Shown: piece by piece, positions 49,611 through 58,528 of the stretch | Layout of the letters: each line of letters starts with the position of its first letter | Position numbering within the stretch: the stretch's first letter is position 1 | Notes under the pieces: model-generated | Seen by the model: the letters and a program-made list of their open reading frames with translations, nothing else | Databases searched by the model: none | What the model was told of the DNA's origin: nothing | Translations under genes and position numbers: made by a program | Assembly: GCF_002994045.1 (NCBI RefSeq) | Contig: NZ_MQUC01000003.1 | Span: 1,154,501-1,218,500 of the forward strand | Reading direction: 5' to 3' | Source of the DNA: Nonlabens agnitus | GTDB lineage: Bacteria > Bacteroidota > Bacteroidia > Flavobacteriales > Flavobacteriaceae | Length of the DNA stretch: 64,000 nt

Positions 49611-50228
49611 ATGGCAGAGCTAATCAAACTTTACGAAGAGAAAACCGACCAAAAACAATTGAAACGTATTGCTAAGGCAATGCGTGAAGGTGCACTGGTC
49701 ATTTATCCAACAGACACAGTATATGGTCTAGGCTGTGATATTACCAATAAGGCTGCGATTGAAAAAATCGCACAGCTTAAAGGCGTGAAATCTGAGAAGG
49801 CCAACTTTTCCTTTATTTGTGAGGATTTGAGCAACTTGAGTGAATACACCAGTCAAATCGATTCTGGCACATTTAAAATATTAAAACGTAACCTTCCTGG
49901 TCCCTATACTTTTGTTTTGCCAGGAAATAACAATTTGCCCGGAATCTTTAAAAAGAAGAAAACAGTAGGTATACGCGTACCAGATAACAACATTGCTATA
50001 GGGCTTGTAAGAGCATTGGGCAATCCAATTATATCGACTTCCATCAAAGATGAGGATGAAGTCCTTGAATACACCACAGACCCTAGTTTGATCCATGAGA
50101 AATGGGACAAATTAGTCGATTTTGTCATCGATGGTGGCGCTGGTGGTAATGTGGGTTCTACTGTTATTGATTTAACCACATCAGAACCTACTTTGATAAG
50201 AGAAGGAAAAGGAAGTACGGAGTTGTAG
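49611..50228 (+). CDS. L-threonylcarbamoyladenylate synthase (TsaC/Sua5/YciO family)
   Basis: 205 aa. The YrdC fold has VIYPTDTVYGLGCD, LKGVKSEKANFSFIC, LPGPYTFVLPGNN and the KKTVGIRVPDN substrate loop, then STVIDLTTSEPTLIREG. It makes threonylcarbamoyl-AMP for the t6A37 tRNA modification. YciO-like paralogues look similar, so the exact assignment is not certain. A terminator follows. Confidence 0.87.
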   Translation: MAELIKLYEEKTDQKQLKRIAKAMREGALVIYPTDTVYGLGCDITNKAAIEKIAQLKGVKSEKANFSFICEDLSNLSEYTSQIDSGTFKILKRNLPGPYTFVLPGNNNLPGIFKKKKTVGIRVPDNNIAIGLVRALGNPIISTSIKDEDEVLEYTTDPSLIHEKWDKLVDFVIDGGAGGNVGSTVIDLTTSEPTLIREGKGSTEL

Positions 50229-50247
50229 AAATCCCTCGCTAAAAATC

Positions 50248-50279
50248 AAAGCCGCAAACATCATGTTTGCGGCTTTTTT
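50248..50279 (+). terminator. Terminator after the TsaC/Sua5 gene
   Basis: GCCGCAAACA / TGTTTGCGGC is a 10-bp perfect stem with loop TCA, followed by TTTTTT. Confidence 0.95.
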
Positions 50280-50371
50280 GATGGTGTTCAATTTCCAAAT
50301 AAAACGCAAATTCACATCATTTTATCAGAAGTCGCCTACCATGGATCGTATCTTAAATAAAAAATTAAAAT

Positions 50372-51205
50372 ATGCCATACCTAGAAAAAACAACCGGAAC
50401 ATCAGAAGCTAACGTATCCATCTATTATGAAGACTATGGGTCAGGTGATCCCATTATATTGAGCCACGGCTGGCCATTGAGCGGCAATATGTGGGAATAT
50501 CAAGTACCTGTATTGATTGAAGCTGGTTATAGAGTCATTACTTACGATCGCCGTGGTTTTGGAAAATCTTCCAGACCTTATCAAAATTATAATTATAGCA
50601 CCATGTCACAGGACGTGCATGACATCATCACCAAATTGAGCCTCAATAATGTAACGCTCGTAGGGTTTTCTATGGGCGGTGGCGAACTGGGAAAATTTGT
50701 TGAAAAATATGGAACCAGCAATTTGAAGAAATTAGTATTTATAAGCTCTATCGCTCCATTTATGCTCAAAACAGATGATAATCCAGATGGAGTGCCCGAA
50801 AAAGTATTTGAGGGCATGAAAGAAAACGTCAAGAATGATCGAGCAGGTTTCTTGAAAGAGTTTGGAAAGAACTTTGTAAACTACGATGACAATAAAGACA
50901 AAGTTTCTGAAGGTCAAATGGATTATAACTTTAATATTGCCGTTTCCGCTTCTCCTAAAGGTACATTAGACTGTATTGACGCTTTTGGTAAAACAGACTT
51001 AAGAGATGCTTTAAAATCAATTGACATTCCTACCCTATTCATTCACGGTGATGCCGATGAGATTGTACCCTCAAAACCTACATCAGAACAAGGACATAAA
51101 TTGGTTAAAGATTCCAGATTGGAAATCATAGAAGGAGCACCGCACGGTTTGTACTTGACTCATCAGGAGCAATTGCATAAAATTTTATTGGATTTTCTCA
51201 AATAG
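50372..51205 (+). CDS. Alpha/beta hydrolase (non-heme chloroperoxidase/esterase-like)
   Basis: 277 aa. The nucleophile elbow GFSMGGGE has Ser100; the HGWPLSG oxyanion segment is at 32-38; Asp of GDADEIVP (about 231) and His of GAPHGLY (about 256) complete the triad. The length and the W-L-rich N-terminal opening fit the cofactor-free haloperoxidase/arylesterase group. The substrate is unknown. It is monocistronic and ends at a strong terminator. Confidence 0.9.
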   Translation: MPYLEKTTGTSEANVSIYYEDYGSGDPIILSHGWPLSGNMWEYQVPVLIEAGYRVITYDRRGFGKSSRPYQNYNYSTMSQDVHDIITKLSLNNVTLVGFSMGGGELGKFVEKYGTSNLKKLVFISSIAPFMLKTDDNPDGVPEKVFEGMKENVKNDRAGFLKEFGKNFVNYDDNKDKVSEGQMDYNFNIAVSASPKGTLDCIDAFGKTDLRDALKSIDIPTLFIHGDADEIVPSKPTSEQGHKLVKDSRLEIIEGAPHGLYLTHQEQLHKILLDFLK

Positions 51206-51224
51206 AATCAGCTAGAATCATCTT

Positions 51225-51260
51225 AAAACGGTAAGCCTAATCAGCTTACCGTTTTTTTTT
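51225..51260 (+). terminator. Terminator of the alpha/beta hydrolase gene
   Basis: ACGGTAAGC / GCTTACCGT stem with a 7-base loop, preceded by AAA and followed by T9. Confidence 0.95.
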
Positions 51261-51346
51261 GCGTTTATAATATCACTTCAAAAAACATCCTTCTTGGATT
51301 TGAATAGTTAGTGGTTAGTGGTATTTTAGAACAAATTAAATTTCCC

Positions 51347-51976
51347 ATGAAAAACCTAGATCAAATTTTCGAAAATAATAAGCAATGGATCCAATCAAAG
51401 CTAGATGAAGATGCACAGTACTTTGATAAATTGGCTTCTGGTCAAAGTCCAGAAATCCTTTACATAGGATGTTCTGACAGTAGAGCCACCGCTGAAGAGA
51501 TCATGGGAATGGGACCTGGCGAAATATTTGTTCACAGAAACATCGCCAATATGGCTTCAAATCTAGATCTTACTGCCATGGGCGTGATCAATTATGCGGT
51601 GACCCATCTTAAGGTAGACCATGTAATTGTTTGTGGACACTATGGTTGTGGTGGTGTAAAAGCAGCCATGCAATCGCAGGATTTAGGAATATTGAATCCT
51701 TATTTGCGCAACATACGTGATGTATACCGTACTCATAAAGATGAGCTTAACGCCATAGAAGATGAAGAAGCTAGGTACAAAAGACTAGTGGAATTAAACG
51801 TTCAAGAGCAGTGTATTAATGTTCTTAAGACCAGTGATGTACAGATCGCAGTAAAGAATCGTAACATCACGGTTCACGGTTGGGTTTTTGATCTTGAATC
51901 TGGCAAGTTGATTGACTTAAAAATCGACTTCAAGTCTATCTTGAAAGACATTATGGAGATCTATCATTTAGACTAA
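51347..51976 (+). CDS. Beta-class carbonic anhydrase
   Basis: 209 aa from ATG 51347 (a GTG at 51311 would add 12 poorly family-like residues). The zinc and catalytic set is C42-S-D44-S-R46, H98 and C101 in CGHYGCGG. It interconverts CO2 and bicarbonate in the cytoplasm, supplying bicarbonate for biosynthesis. The length is normal for E. coli Can-type enzymes. A terminator 20 bases downstream ends the unit. Confidence 0.94.
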   Translation: MKNLDQIFENNKQWIQSKLDEDAQYFDKLASGQSPEILYIGCSDSRATAEEIMGMGPGEIFVHRNIANMASNLDLTAMGVINYAVTHLKVDHVIVCGHYGCGGVKAAMQSQDLGILNPYLRNIRDVYRTHKDELNAIEDEEARYKRLVELNVQEQCINVLKTSDVQIAVKNRNITVHGWVFDLESGKLIDLKIDFKSILKDIMEIYHLD

Positions 51977-51995
51977 ATAATTTTATCATAAAATG

Positions 51996-52030
51996 AAGCG
52001 CTTTACTCGAGAACATTAAAGCGCTTTTTA
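51996..52030 (+). terminator. Terminator of the carbonic anhydrase gene
   Basis: AAGCGCTTTA / TAAAGCGCTT stem (10 bp) around an 11-base loop, followed by TTTA. Confidence 0.85.
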
Positions 52031-52064
52031 TTTAGCAAAAGAGTCAAGTTTTTAGTCAAGCTTT

Positions 52065-52658
52065 ATGGAGCACCGACATTTTTTGATCTACAAACCATTT
52101 AAAATGGTCAGCCAGTTTATTTCCAATGATCGCCATCAAAAAAAGAAAAGGTTTCTAGGAGAACTTTATGATTTCCCGAATGGCTGTATGGCTGTTGGAA
52201 GATTGGATGAAACCAGTGAAGGCTTATTAATTATAACCACTGATGGACAGCTGAGTAATAACATCAACAGATCCAAGACCTTTACTAAACAATATTACGC
52301 TCAAGTAGATGGAGTAATCACAGAGAAAGCTTCAAAAATGCTCGCCAGTGGTGTAGAGATCACATCAAATGCCAAACCCTATGTAACTGATACTTGTGAT
52401 GTGAAAAAACTTGAAACTGTTCCTAACCTGCCAGAAACAAAGCAAAAAATAAGAGATGAAAGGCACGGCCCTACAAGTTGGATTTCGCTCACCTTAAACG
52501 AAGGAAAATTTAGGCAAGTGCGTAAAATGACGAGCGCCGTAGGTTTTCCCACACTACGCCTTGTAAGAGTAAGAATAGGGATTTACGAAATAGGTACAAT
52601 GAAAAGTGGTGAAGTGATGGAACTTGATGACAATACGTTAAGAGATGCTATTTCTTGA
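52065..52658 (+). CDS. rluE: RluE-like 23S rRNA pseudouridine synthase
   Basis: 197 aa. RHFLIYKPFKMVSQF, GRLDETSEGLLIITTDGQ (catalytic Asp) and GKFRQVRKMTSAVGFPTLRLVRVRIG match the RsuA/RluE group without an S4 domain. RluE makes pseudouridine at position 2457 of 23S rRNA in E. coli. The last 11 bases overlap the convergent exported-protein gene. Confidence 0.9.
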   Translation: MEHRHFLIYKPFKMVSQFISNDRHQKKKRFLGELYDFPNGCMAVGRLDETSEGLLIITTDGQLSNNINRSKTFTKQYYAQVDGVITEKASKMLASGVEITSNAKPYVTDTCDVKKLETVPNLPETKQKIRDERHGPTSWISLTLNEGKFRQVRKMTSAVGFPTLRLVRVRIGIYEIGTMKSGEVMELDDNTLRDAIS

Positions 52659-53274
52659 TAACGATCATTGTAGCTTTAACTCCAGAGGCTAGGTTCCAGA
52701 CATTTTTAGAAATGACATTACCTTCTTTATCCATCACCTTGAATTCGGCAGTGTTGGGACCTGAAGAACCTTGATTTAATGCCTCGATTTCCAGCTTATT
52801 GAATCCTTCCTTTAGATTGATATCAAATCCTTGAAAGATATTACGCAAGTAAATCTGCTCTACTAAAATCTTGTCGTCCAACCAGACTCTGACCAGATCA
52901 CCATCCTCATATTGATGGTCACGGCACACCATGGTTAATACATTCTCACCTGTCTTGATCTCTCCTAAAAAGGTATCACTCACAAAACCTATACTGTTCC
53001 CAAGATCCTTTTTAAACTTGGGTTTTGCAAATTGTACACCAGGATCTAATAGATCAGTGTCAGTGCGCATACTTACTTCTGGACGAGCTTTGGTTCTAGA
53101 AAAAAATGGAGTGATGGCCTCTTCCTTTTTAGGAAACAACAAAGAGCCAGTTTCTTCTGGTGTTTCTACCTTGCGCTCCACAGGATTGACTTTAACTGTA
53201 GAACTTCTAGGCGTCTCCTGCGCTATCGCAAAAGATCCCAAAAGCAAAACGATACATAAACATCGTAGTTTCAT
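52648..53274 (-). CDS. Exported protein of unknown function, 208 aa
   Basis: The signal peptide MKLRCLCIVLLLGSFAIAQ is cleaved before ETPRSS. A disordered Pro/Glu/Lys-rich region (about 20-90) is followed by a compact beta domain (VLTMVCRDHQYEDGDLVRVWLDD, FNKLEIEALNQGSSGPNTAEFKV) resembling a secreted Ig-like or jelly-roll fold. It is probably periplasmic or surface located. No family is recognised. Convergent overlap with rluE is 11 bases. A palindrome copy lies upstream. Confidence 0.7.
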   Translation of the reverse strand: MKLRCLCIVLLLGSFAIAQETPRSSTVKVNPVERKVETPEETGSLLFPKKEEAITPFFSRTKARPEVSMRTDTDLLDPGVQFAKPKFKKDLGNSIGFVSDTFLGEIKTGENVLTMVCRDHQYEDGDLVRVWLDDKILVEQIYLRNIFQGFDINLKEGFNKLEIEALNQGSSGPNTAEFKVMDKEGNVISKNVWNLASGVKATMIVIKK

Positions 53275-53380
53275 ACAACTAAAATAACAAAATCCTTGCC
53301 TAACTTGAATTTGGCAGAAAATTTTCTAATCTATCTGACACGAGAATAGACCAATAGTTGCATGTGGACCTTGAAAATAT

Positions 53381-53398
53381 CGCTTTCGCGAAAGCGAA
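53381..53398. repeat. Short palindrome, intergenic (between the exported protein and murA)
   Basis: CGCTTTCGCGAAAGCGAA, 28 bases beyond the murA stop on the minus strand. The 53275-53425 gap holds nothing else recognisable. Confidence 0.95.
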
Positions 53399-53425
53399 CT
53401 TGTCTTCAAGCCACTTTACAAATAA

Positions 53426-54736
53426 CTAGTTCACTCGCTGGATATGAGCTCCTATGCGCTTGAGCCTGGCATCAATATTTTGATAACCACGATCGATCTG
53501 CTCTATGTTGTGAATCGTGCTGGTCCCCTTTGCACTCAATGCTGCAATGAGTAGAGAGATACCTGCGCGTATGTCTGGAGACGTCATGGTCGTAGCCTTT
53601 AAACTGGACTGGAAATCGTGGCCTATCACACTCGCACGATGCGGGTCACAAAGTATGATTTTGGCACCCATGTCTATGAGTTTATCTACAAAGAACAGGC
53701 GGCTTTCAAACATTTTTTGATGTATCAAAACGCTACCACGAGCCTGTGTGGCAACAACTAGCACAATGCTCAAAAGATCTGGTGTAAATCCAGGCCATGG
53801 TGCATCGCTTATGGTCAATATAGAACCATCAATGTAGTTCTGGATCTCATAACCATCTGTGTGTGCAGGAATATAGATATCATCGCCACGACGCTCTATG
53901 GTTATACCCAATTTGCGAAAGGTAGATGGGATCAAACCCAGCTCGTCATATGCGACGTTCTTGATCGTCACTTCACTTTTAGTCATAGCAGCTAGTCCTA
54001 TCCAGCTACCTATCTCGATCATATCTGGTAAAATGCGGTGTTCTGTACCACCTAATTTGTCAACTCCTTCAATGGTCAATAAGTTGGAACCTATACCAGA
54101 TATTTTTGCGCCCATACGCACCAACATTTTACACAATTGCTGTAGATAAGGTTCACAAGCAGCGTTGTAGATAGTGGTAATTCCCTTTGCCATGACGGCA
54201 GCCATCACAATATTTGCGGTCCCTGTAACTGATGCCTCATCAAGCAGCATGTGTGTACCTTGAAGCTGATCTGCCTCTACTCCATAAAAATACTCTTCAC
54301 GGTTGTACCTGAACTTTGCTCCTAATTTGATGAAACCTTCAAAATGAGTGTCCAATCGGCGGCGACCTATTTTATCGCCACCAGGTCTAGGAATAAAGCC
54401 TTTACCAAAACGTGCCAATAAAGGACCAACCAGCATGATGGAACCGCGTAATCCACGACCCAATATTTTGTATTCTTCAGATTGCAGGAAATCCAGATCT
54501 ACATTGTCTGCTTGAAAAGTGTAGGATGAACTGGAGTTTTTTGTGACTTTAACGCCTAAATGACTTAACAAGTCAATCAATTTATTGACATCAATGATAT
54601 CAGGAACATTGTTGATGGTGACAGGATTTGCTGTTAATAGAACCGCACATAAAATTTGTAGCGCTTCATTTTTAGCTCCTTGTGGTTGAATATCTCCTTT
54701 AAGCGCGTGACCGCCTTCTATAATGAATGTTCCCAT
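53426..54736 (-). CDS. murA: UDP-N-acetylglucosamine 1-carboxyvinyltransferase with Asp in place of the catalytic Cys
   Basis: 436 aa; transfers enolpyruvate from PEP to UDP-GlcNAc, the first committed step of peptidoglycan synthesis. GAKNEALQILCAVLL places K22/N23, matching E. coli numbering. In the flexible loop PGGDKIGRRRLDTHF, Asp121 takes the position of E. coli Cys115, the fosfomycin target. An Asp here keeps activity but gives intrinsic fosfomycin resistance in Mycobacterium and Chlamydia (family knowledge). The gene follows DUF4290 with a 226-base spacer in which I see no further gene. Confidence 0.95.
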   Translation of the reverse strand: MGTFIIEGGHALKGDIQPQGAKNEALQILCAVLLTANPVTINNVPDIIDVNKLIDLLSHLGVKVTKNSSSSYTFQADNVDLDFLQSEEYKILGRGLRGSIMLVGPLLARFGKGFIPRPGGDKIGRRRLDTHFEGFIKLGAKFRYNREEYFYGVEADQLQGTHMLLDEASVTGTANIVMAAVMAKGITTIYNAACEPYLQQLCKMLVRMGAKISGIGSNLLTIEGVDKLGGTEHRILPDMIEIGSWIGLAAMTKSEVTIKNVAYDELGLIPSTFRKLGITIERRGDDIYIPAHTDGYEIQNYIDGSILTISDAPWPGFTPDLLSIVLVVATQARGSVLIHQKMFESRLFFVDKLIDMGAKIILCDPHRASVIGHDFQSSLKATTMTSPDIRAGISLLIAALSAKGTSTIHNIEQIDRGYQNIDARLKRIGAHIQRVN

Positions 54737-54962
54737 GAAAACAAATAGGTTTAAAATTTAAAAATAGACATCTGGATAATCAGATCTTTTATTTTTATGG
54801 AGAAGTATTCATAAGTAATCAACAGAAGAATATTTTCTATGTTGAATAAGAAATGGCCTTGTTGAAAAGGATACGTGAATGGTCGATACCAATTGCCGAC
54901 CTCTCGTAGGCAAGCCTAGAGAACAACAAGTAATTATAGGTCAGATCTAAGCGTAACTTGTA

Positions 54963-55634
54963 TTAGTTACGTCTACGTCTATTGTTATTATTGCTGCGTC
55001 CGCCTTTTTTGGAGCGGTTTCGATTGTTGTTGTTATTATTATTGTGACGTTTTGTGTTGGTATTACGGTAGATCAAATCCTTGGATTCCAAAAGATCTTC
55101 ATCCTTGGCCGCAAGATTGATTTTTCCGTCACTTAATTCAAACAGGTGTTTAAAAATCACGGCATCATCTACTGAATCCTTATTCCAATTAAGAAAGGAC
55201 TTCTTCATGTGATTAGCAATGATAAACGTAAGCGCCTCGCGCTTTTCTCCTTTTTCCCATGAGCTTGCCACATCGATCATGCTCTGGATGTTGTTTCCAT
55301 AGAAACGATATCTTGGCTTCTTTTGTGGATAAGGCATTCTAGGTGGATGCGCCTCAAGATCTTCCCTTTTAGGCAAAGGATATGGTGAATCTACGTCCAG
55401 ATCAAAGTTTGCTATGATAAAAAACTGATCCCATAGCTTGTGCTGGAAATCTGCCACATCTCTCAAATGCGGATTCAAATTTCCCATGACACCTATGATC
55501 GCGTTAGCCATGCGATTGCGCTCTTCCTTAGTTTCCAAGGTTTTGCAGTGCTCGACTAGTTTTTGTATGTGACGACCGTATTCAGGTATGTTGAGCTGGT
55601 TACGCTCTGTGTTGTACTCTAATGATGATATCAA
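54963..55634 (-). CDS. DUF4290 family protein with Asn/Arg-rich tail
   Basis: 223 aa. The conserved DUF4290 part (about 1-180) has ERNQLNIPEYGRHIQKLVEHC, KEERNRMANAIIGVMGNLNP and DFDVDSPYPLPKRE. The C-terminal 40 residues are low complexity, with runs of Asn and Arg (a seven-Asn run, then KKGGRSNNNNRRRR), suggesting RNA or DNA binding. DUF4290 sits next to murA throughout Bacteroidetes (family knowledge), but its function is unknown. It is soluble. Confidence 0.85.
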   Translation of the reverse strand: MISSLEYNTERNQLNIPEYGRHIQKLVEHCKTLETKEERNRMANAIIGVMGNLNPHLRDVADFQHKLWDQFFIIANFDLDVDSPYPLPKREDLEAHPPRMPYPQKKPRYRFYGNNIQSMIDVASSWEKGEKREALTFIIANHMKKSFLNWNKDSVDDAVIFKHLFELSDGKINLAAKDEDLLESKDLIYRNTNTKRHNNNNNNNRNRSKKGGRSNNNNRRRRN

Positions 55635-55725
55635 AATGGACTGTAATTGGTATTGTGAAGTGCTGCAAAATAAGCAAAAAGCACTAATTCAAACAAAAAA
55701 TTAATGTAAATAGAAGAATACTATC

Positions 55726-56013
55726 TTATAGGGAAATCACTCCATCTACTGTCGCCACTTCCTTATACTTCTGGATCACGTGCTCTGGGTTCTTCATTTT
55801 GACTAAAATAGACAAGCTCGTGTATTTGCCTTTACTGGATTCTTTCGTATTGATGACGGCGCCCATGTTGTCAAAGATTTGTTCAATCTCAACAATTTTG
55901 GATTGCTGCGATGGTACGATGAACTTATAGAGATATTTAGAAGGCCATAAGCTTGTATCTGCTAGTTGTAATCTGAGTTTTTCGTAGAATTCTTCTGACT
56001 TTGGGTCGTTCAT
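55726..56013 (-). CDS. DUF493 family protein (YbeD-like)
   Basis: 95 aa. The C-terminal part ATVDGVISL and an ACT-like alternation with KGKYTSLSILVKMKNPEHVIQKYK fit DUF493. It is a small cytoplasmic protein of unknown function, probably ligand-sensing. It is the first gene of the minus-strand DUF493-DUF4290-murA order, 91 bases before DUF4290. Confidence 0.82.
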   Translation of the reverse strand: MNDPKSEEFYEKLRLQLADTSLWPSKYLYKFIVPSQQSKIVEIEQIFDNMGAVINTKESSKGKYTSLSILVKMKNPEHVIQKYKEVATVDGVISL

Positions 56014-56088
56014 AACAGTGATAAGAAATGCAAATATAATAATAGGATAGCGCTACTGCTAACTGGAGATTTGCTTAATTTGTAGTTT

Positions 56089-56625
56089 ATGGAAAAGATA
56101 AAAAGAATCTTGTTGATAGGTGGTCCAGGTTCTGGAAAAACCACGTTAATCCATGCGATTGAACAAGCTGGTTATACAGTACACCACGAGATCTCTAGAA
56201 TGGTAACGCAACGAGCACAGGAACAAGGAATTGATCAGCTGTTTCTGGAAGATCCTATGGCGTTTAGTAATGAATTACTTAAAGGTCGCATTGAACAATT
56301 TGAAAGCGCTTCCAGCGGTATCAACTTTTATGATCGCGGCATTCCAGATGTACCGGCTTATCATAAATTCACCGACGATCCTATTCCAGAGTCTTATCAA
56401 GATGCCTCTGAGAAATATCAATATGATGCAGTGTTCTACCTGCCACCATGGAAAGAGATCTATCAAAGCGATAATGAACGCTATGAAAGTTATGATCAAG
56501 CAGTAACCATAGGTTCCATTCTAGCCCATTATTATCAAGACCTTAAATATGAAATTATTGAGGTGCCTAAGACCAGTGTTGAAAAACGATTGGAATTCAT
56601 TCTAAAACATGTTAGCATTGATTGA
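56089..56625 (+). CDS. P-loop NTPase, AAA_28-like
   Basis: 178 aa. The Walker A is GGPGSGKTT (11-19); the rest has HHEISRMVTQRAQEQG, FYDRGIPDVPAYHKF and VFYLPPWKEIYQSDNERYES. It resembles small AAA_28 ATP/GTP-dependent phosphotransferase-like proteins; the substrate is unknown. The last 17 bases overlap the recQ start, so translation is linked. Confidence 0.82.
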   Translation: MEKIKRILLIGGPGSGKTTLIHAIEQAGYTVHHEISRMVTQRAQEQGIDQLFLEDPMAFSNELLKGRIEQFESASSGINFYDRGIPDVPAYHKFTDDPIPESYQDASEKYQYDAVFYLPPWKEIYQSDNERYESYDQAVTIGSILAHYYQDLKYEIIEVPKTSVEKRLEFILKHVSID

Positions 56626-58528
56626 AAAGTCAAAGCAAATATTACAAGACGTTTTTGGTCATCCTGATTTTTTACCGCTACAGGAAAAAGTTATTTCCAA
56701 TGTTTTAAAGGGAAACAACAGTCTCGTCTTACTACCTACCGGTGGTGGCAAGTCTCTTTGCTATCAAGTGCCAGCCATCCAGTTGGACGGTATATGCATC
56801 GTAATCTCACCTCTGGTTGCTTTAATTAAAGATCAAGTCGCTCAACTCAAAAAACGCGGAGTGAAGGCCATAGGCATAACCGGATCGGTGCGCATCAAAG
56901 ACCTGGATGATATGCTGGACAATGCTATACATGCCATTGACAGCGATGGGAAAAATGTCTATAAATTCCTGTATTTGAGTCCAGAGCGACTGCAGCATCC
57001 ACTGGTACAGCAGCGTATCAAAATGATGAACGTCAACCTTTTTGCTGTGGATGAAGCGCATTGCATAAGTGAATGGGGACACGATTTTAGGCCAGCATAT
57101 CGACAGATCTCTACGGTCACAGCTTTAAAACCTGAGGTTCCTATCATTGCTTTAACCGCGACGGCAACCGCTCAAGTTCAAGAAGACATTCTCAACAATC
57201 TTGAAATACCAAATACCCAGGTTTTCAAAAACAGTTTCAAAAGGGATAATATTACCTACAGGATTCTCGACACGCCTAACAAAAGAGTCGCCATAGCTTC
57301 CTTTTACAAAAAATACAATGGCAGCTCCATCACCTACGTGCGCAGTAGAAAAAACTGTCTAGAATATGCTGCATATCTAGAACAGCAAAACGTTACATCC
57401 CAGTATTACCATGGTGGTCTGGATGCGCGTAGCCGAGACGCCTCCATGAAAGAATGGATGCTAGGCCAGAAACAAGTCATGGTCGCGACCAATGCCTTTG
57501 GAATGGGAATTGACAAACCAGATGTGCGCACCATTGTCCACCTGCAACTGCCAGACAGCATCGAGAGTTATTATCAGGAAACCGGTCGTGCTGGTCGCGA
57601 TGGTCAACCCAGCATAGCGCAATTCATCTATAATATCAATGATCTCAATCATGCTCACAATCAATTCATAAAAGGATTGCCCAGCGTGGCTTTGGTCAAA
57701 CAAGTCTATAGAGCACTGTGCAATCACCTTCAAATACCTATTAACGAAGGTATGGAGACGCAACACCAATTTTCGTTTTCAGAATTTTGCAAGAATCATG
57801 ACTTCAATGCCATATCTTGTTTCAATGCCTTGCAGGTCCTGGATCGATATGATGTGTTGAAGATGCATCAACATGGAGAAAGACGGTCGAGTATTCGCTT
57901 TCGCGAAAGCGCAAACACCATCATCAACCACACAAGAAACAATCAGCTTGCTGGTAGCGTCATGCAGGCAATTTTGAGAACCTACAGCGGCAGCCAGCAA
58001 CAAGAGATCCATATCAATCTGGGACTTATTGCGATGCGCAGCAACACTACCGAAAAGGAAGTGGTACAAGTCCTTGAGAAAATGGCGCAACTTGAGGCCA
58101 TTGACGCCCAACTAGCCCAAGCAGATACCCAGGTATTTTTTCTGGTTCCCAGAGAAAACGATCGCACGATCAACCGTTTTGCCGGACTGCTTAAAAAGCA
58201 AAATGAGATTAAGAAAAAAAAGCTGGATGCGATGATGCAACTGGTACAGGAGCGCGACCTTTGCTTACAGAATTTCATTTTGGAGTATTTTGATGAACCA
58301 TCAGGTGCGCCTTGCGGTTCCTGTTCCAATTGTCGACCTGGTAGGAGTTCAAAAACCACTTTCAATGAACTCGATCTTTTGGAATTTTTGAAAGAACCCA
58401 TGAATTTTGAGGAGATCAGAAATAAGGCAGCAATACCTACCGATCAATTAACTTATCACATTAAACATTTACTGGAGCAAAAGAAGATCAAAATTACTCC
58501 GGACAATAAATACCACATCAATGAGTAA
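56609..58528 (+). CDS. recQ: ATP-dependent DNA helicase RecQ
   Basis: 639 aa; 3'-5' helicase of recombination and repair. Walker A TGGGKSLCYQ (K48), DEAH box AVDEAHCISEWGHDFRPAYR (148-151), QETGRAGRDGQ (motif VI), and zinc Cys cluster CLQN plus CGSCSNC in the RQC part (about 550-575). The HRDC domain is not evident, as the C-terminal ~60 residues look winged-helix (NFEEIRNKAAIPTDQ). The short palindrome at 57894-57911 is translated as IRFRESA in the region after the helicase core. The 3' end overlaps fmt by 8 bases. Confidence 0.95.
   Translation: MLALIEKSKQILQDVFGHPDFLPLQEKVISNVLKGNNSLVLLPTGGGKSLCYQVPAIQLDGICIVISPLVALIKDQVAQLKKRGVKAIGITGSVRIKDLDDMLDNAIHAIDSDGKNVYKFLYLSPERLQHPLVQQRIKMMNVNLFAVDEAHCISEWGHDFRPAYRQISTVTALKPEVPIIALTATATAQVQEDILNNLEIPNTQVFKNSFKRDNITYRILDTPNKRVAIASFYKKYNGSSITYVRSRKNCLEYAAYLEQQNVTSQYYHGGLDARSRDASMKEWMLGQKQVMVATNAFGMGIDKPDVRTIVHLQLPDSIESYYQETGRAGRDGQPSIAQFIYNINDLNHAHNQFIKGLPSVALVKQVYRALCNHLQIPINEGMETQHQFSFSEFCKNHDFNAISCFNALQVLDRYDVLKMHQHGERRSSIRFRESANTIINHTRNNQLAGSVMQAILRTYSGSQQQEIHINLGLIAMRSNTTEKEVVQVLEKMAQLEAIDAQLAQADTQVFFLVPRENDRTINRFAGLLKKQNEIKKKKLDAMMQLVQERDLCLQNFILEYFDEPSGAPCGSCSNCRPGRSSKTTFNELDLLEFLKEPMNFEEIRNKAAIPTDQLTYHIKHLLEQKKIKITPDNKYHINE
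57894..57911. repeat. Short palindrome, intragenic (recQ)
   Basis: TTCGCTTTCGCGAAAGCG. It is read as IRFRES (residues 429-434). Confidence 0.95.

Noticed and set aside
57982..58401. 139-codon minus-strand open frame inside recQ
   Set aside because: Opposite the RecQ RQC region; composition is that of a shadow frame.
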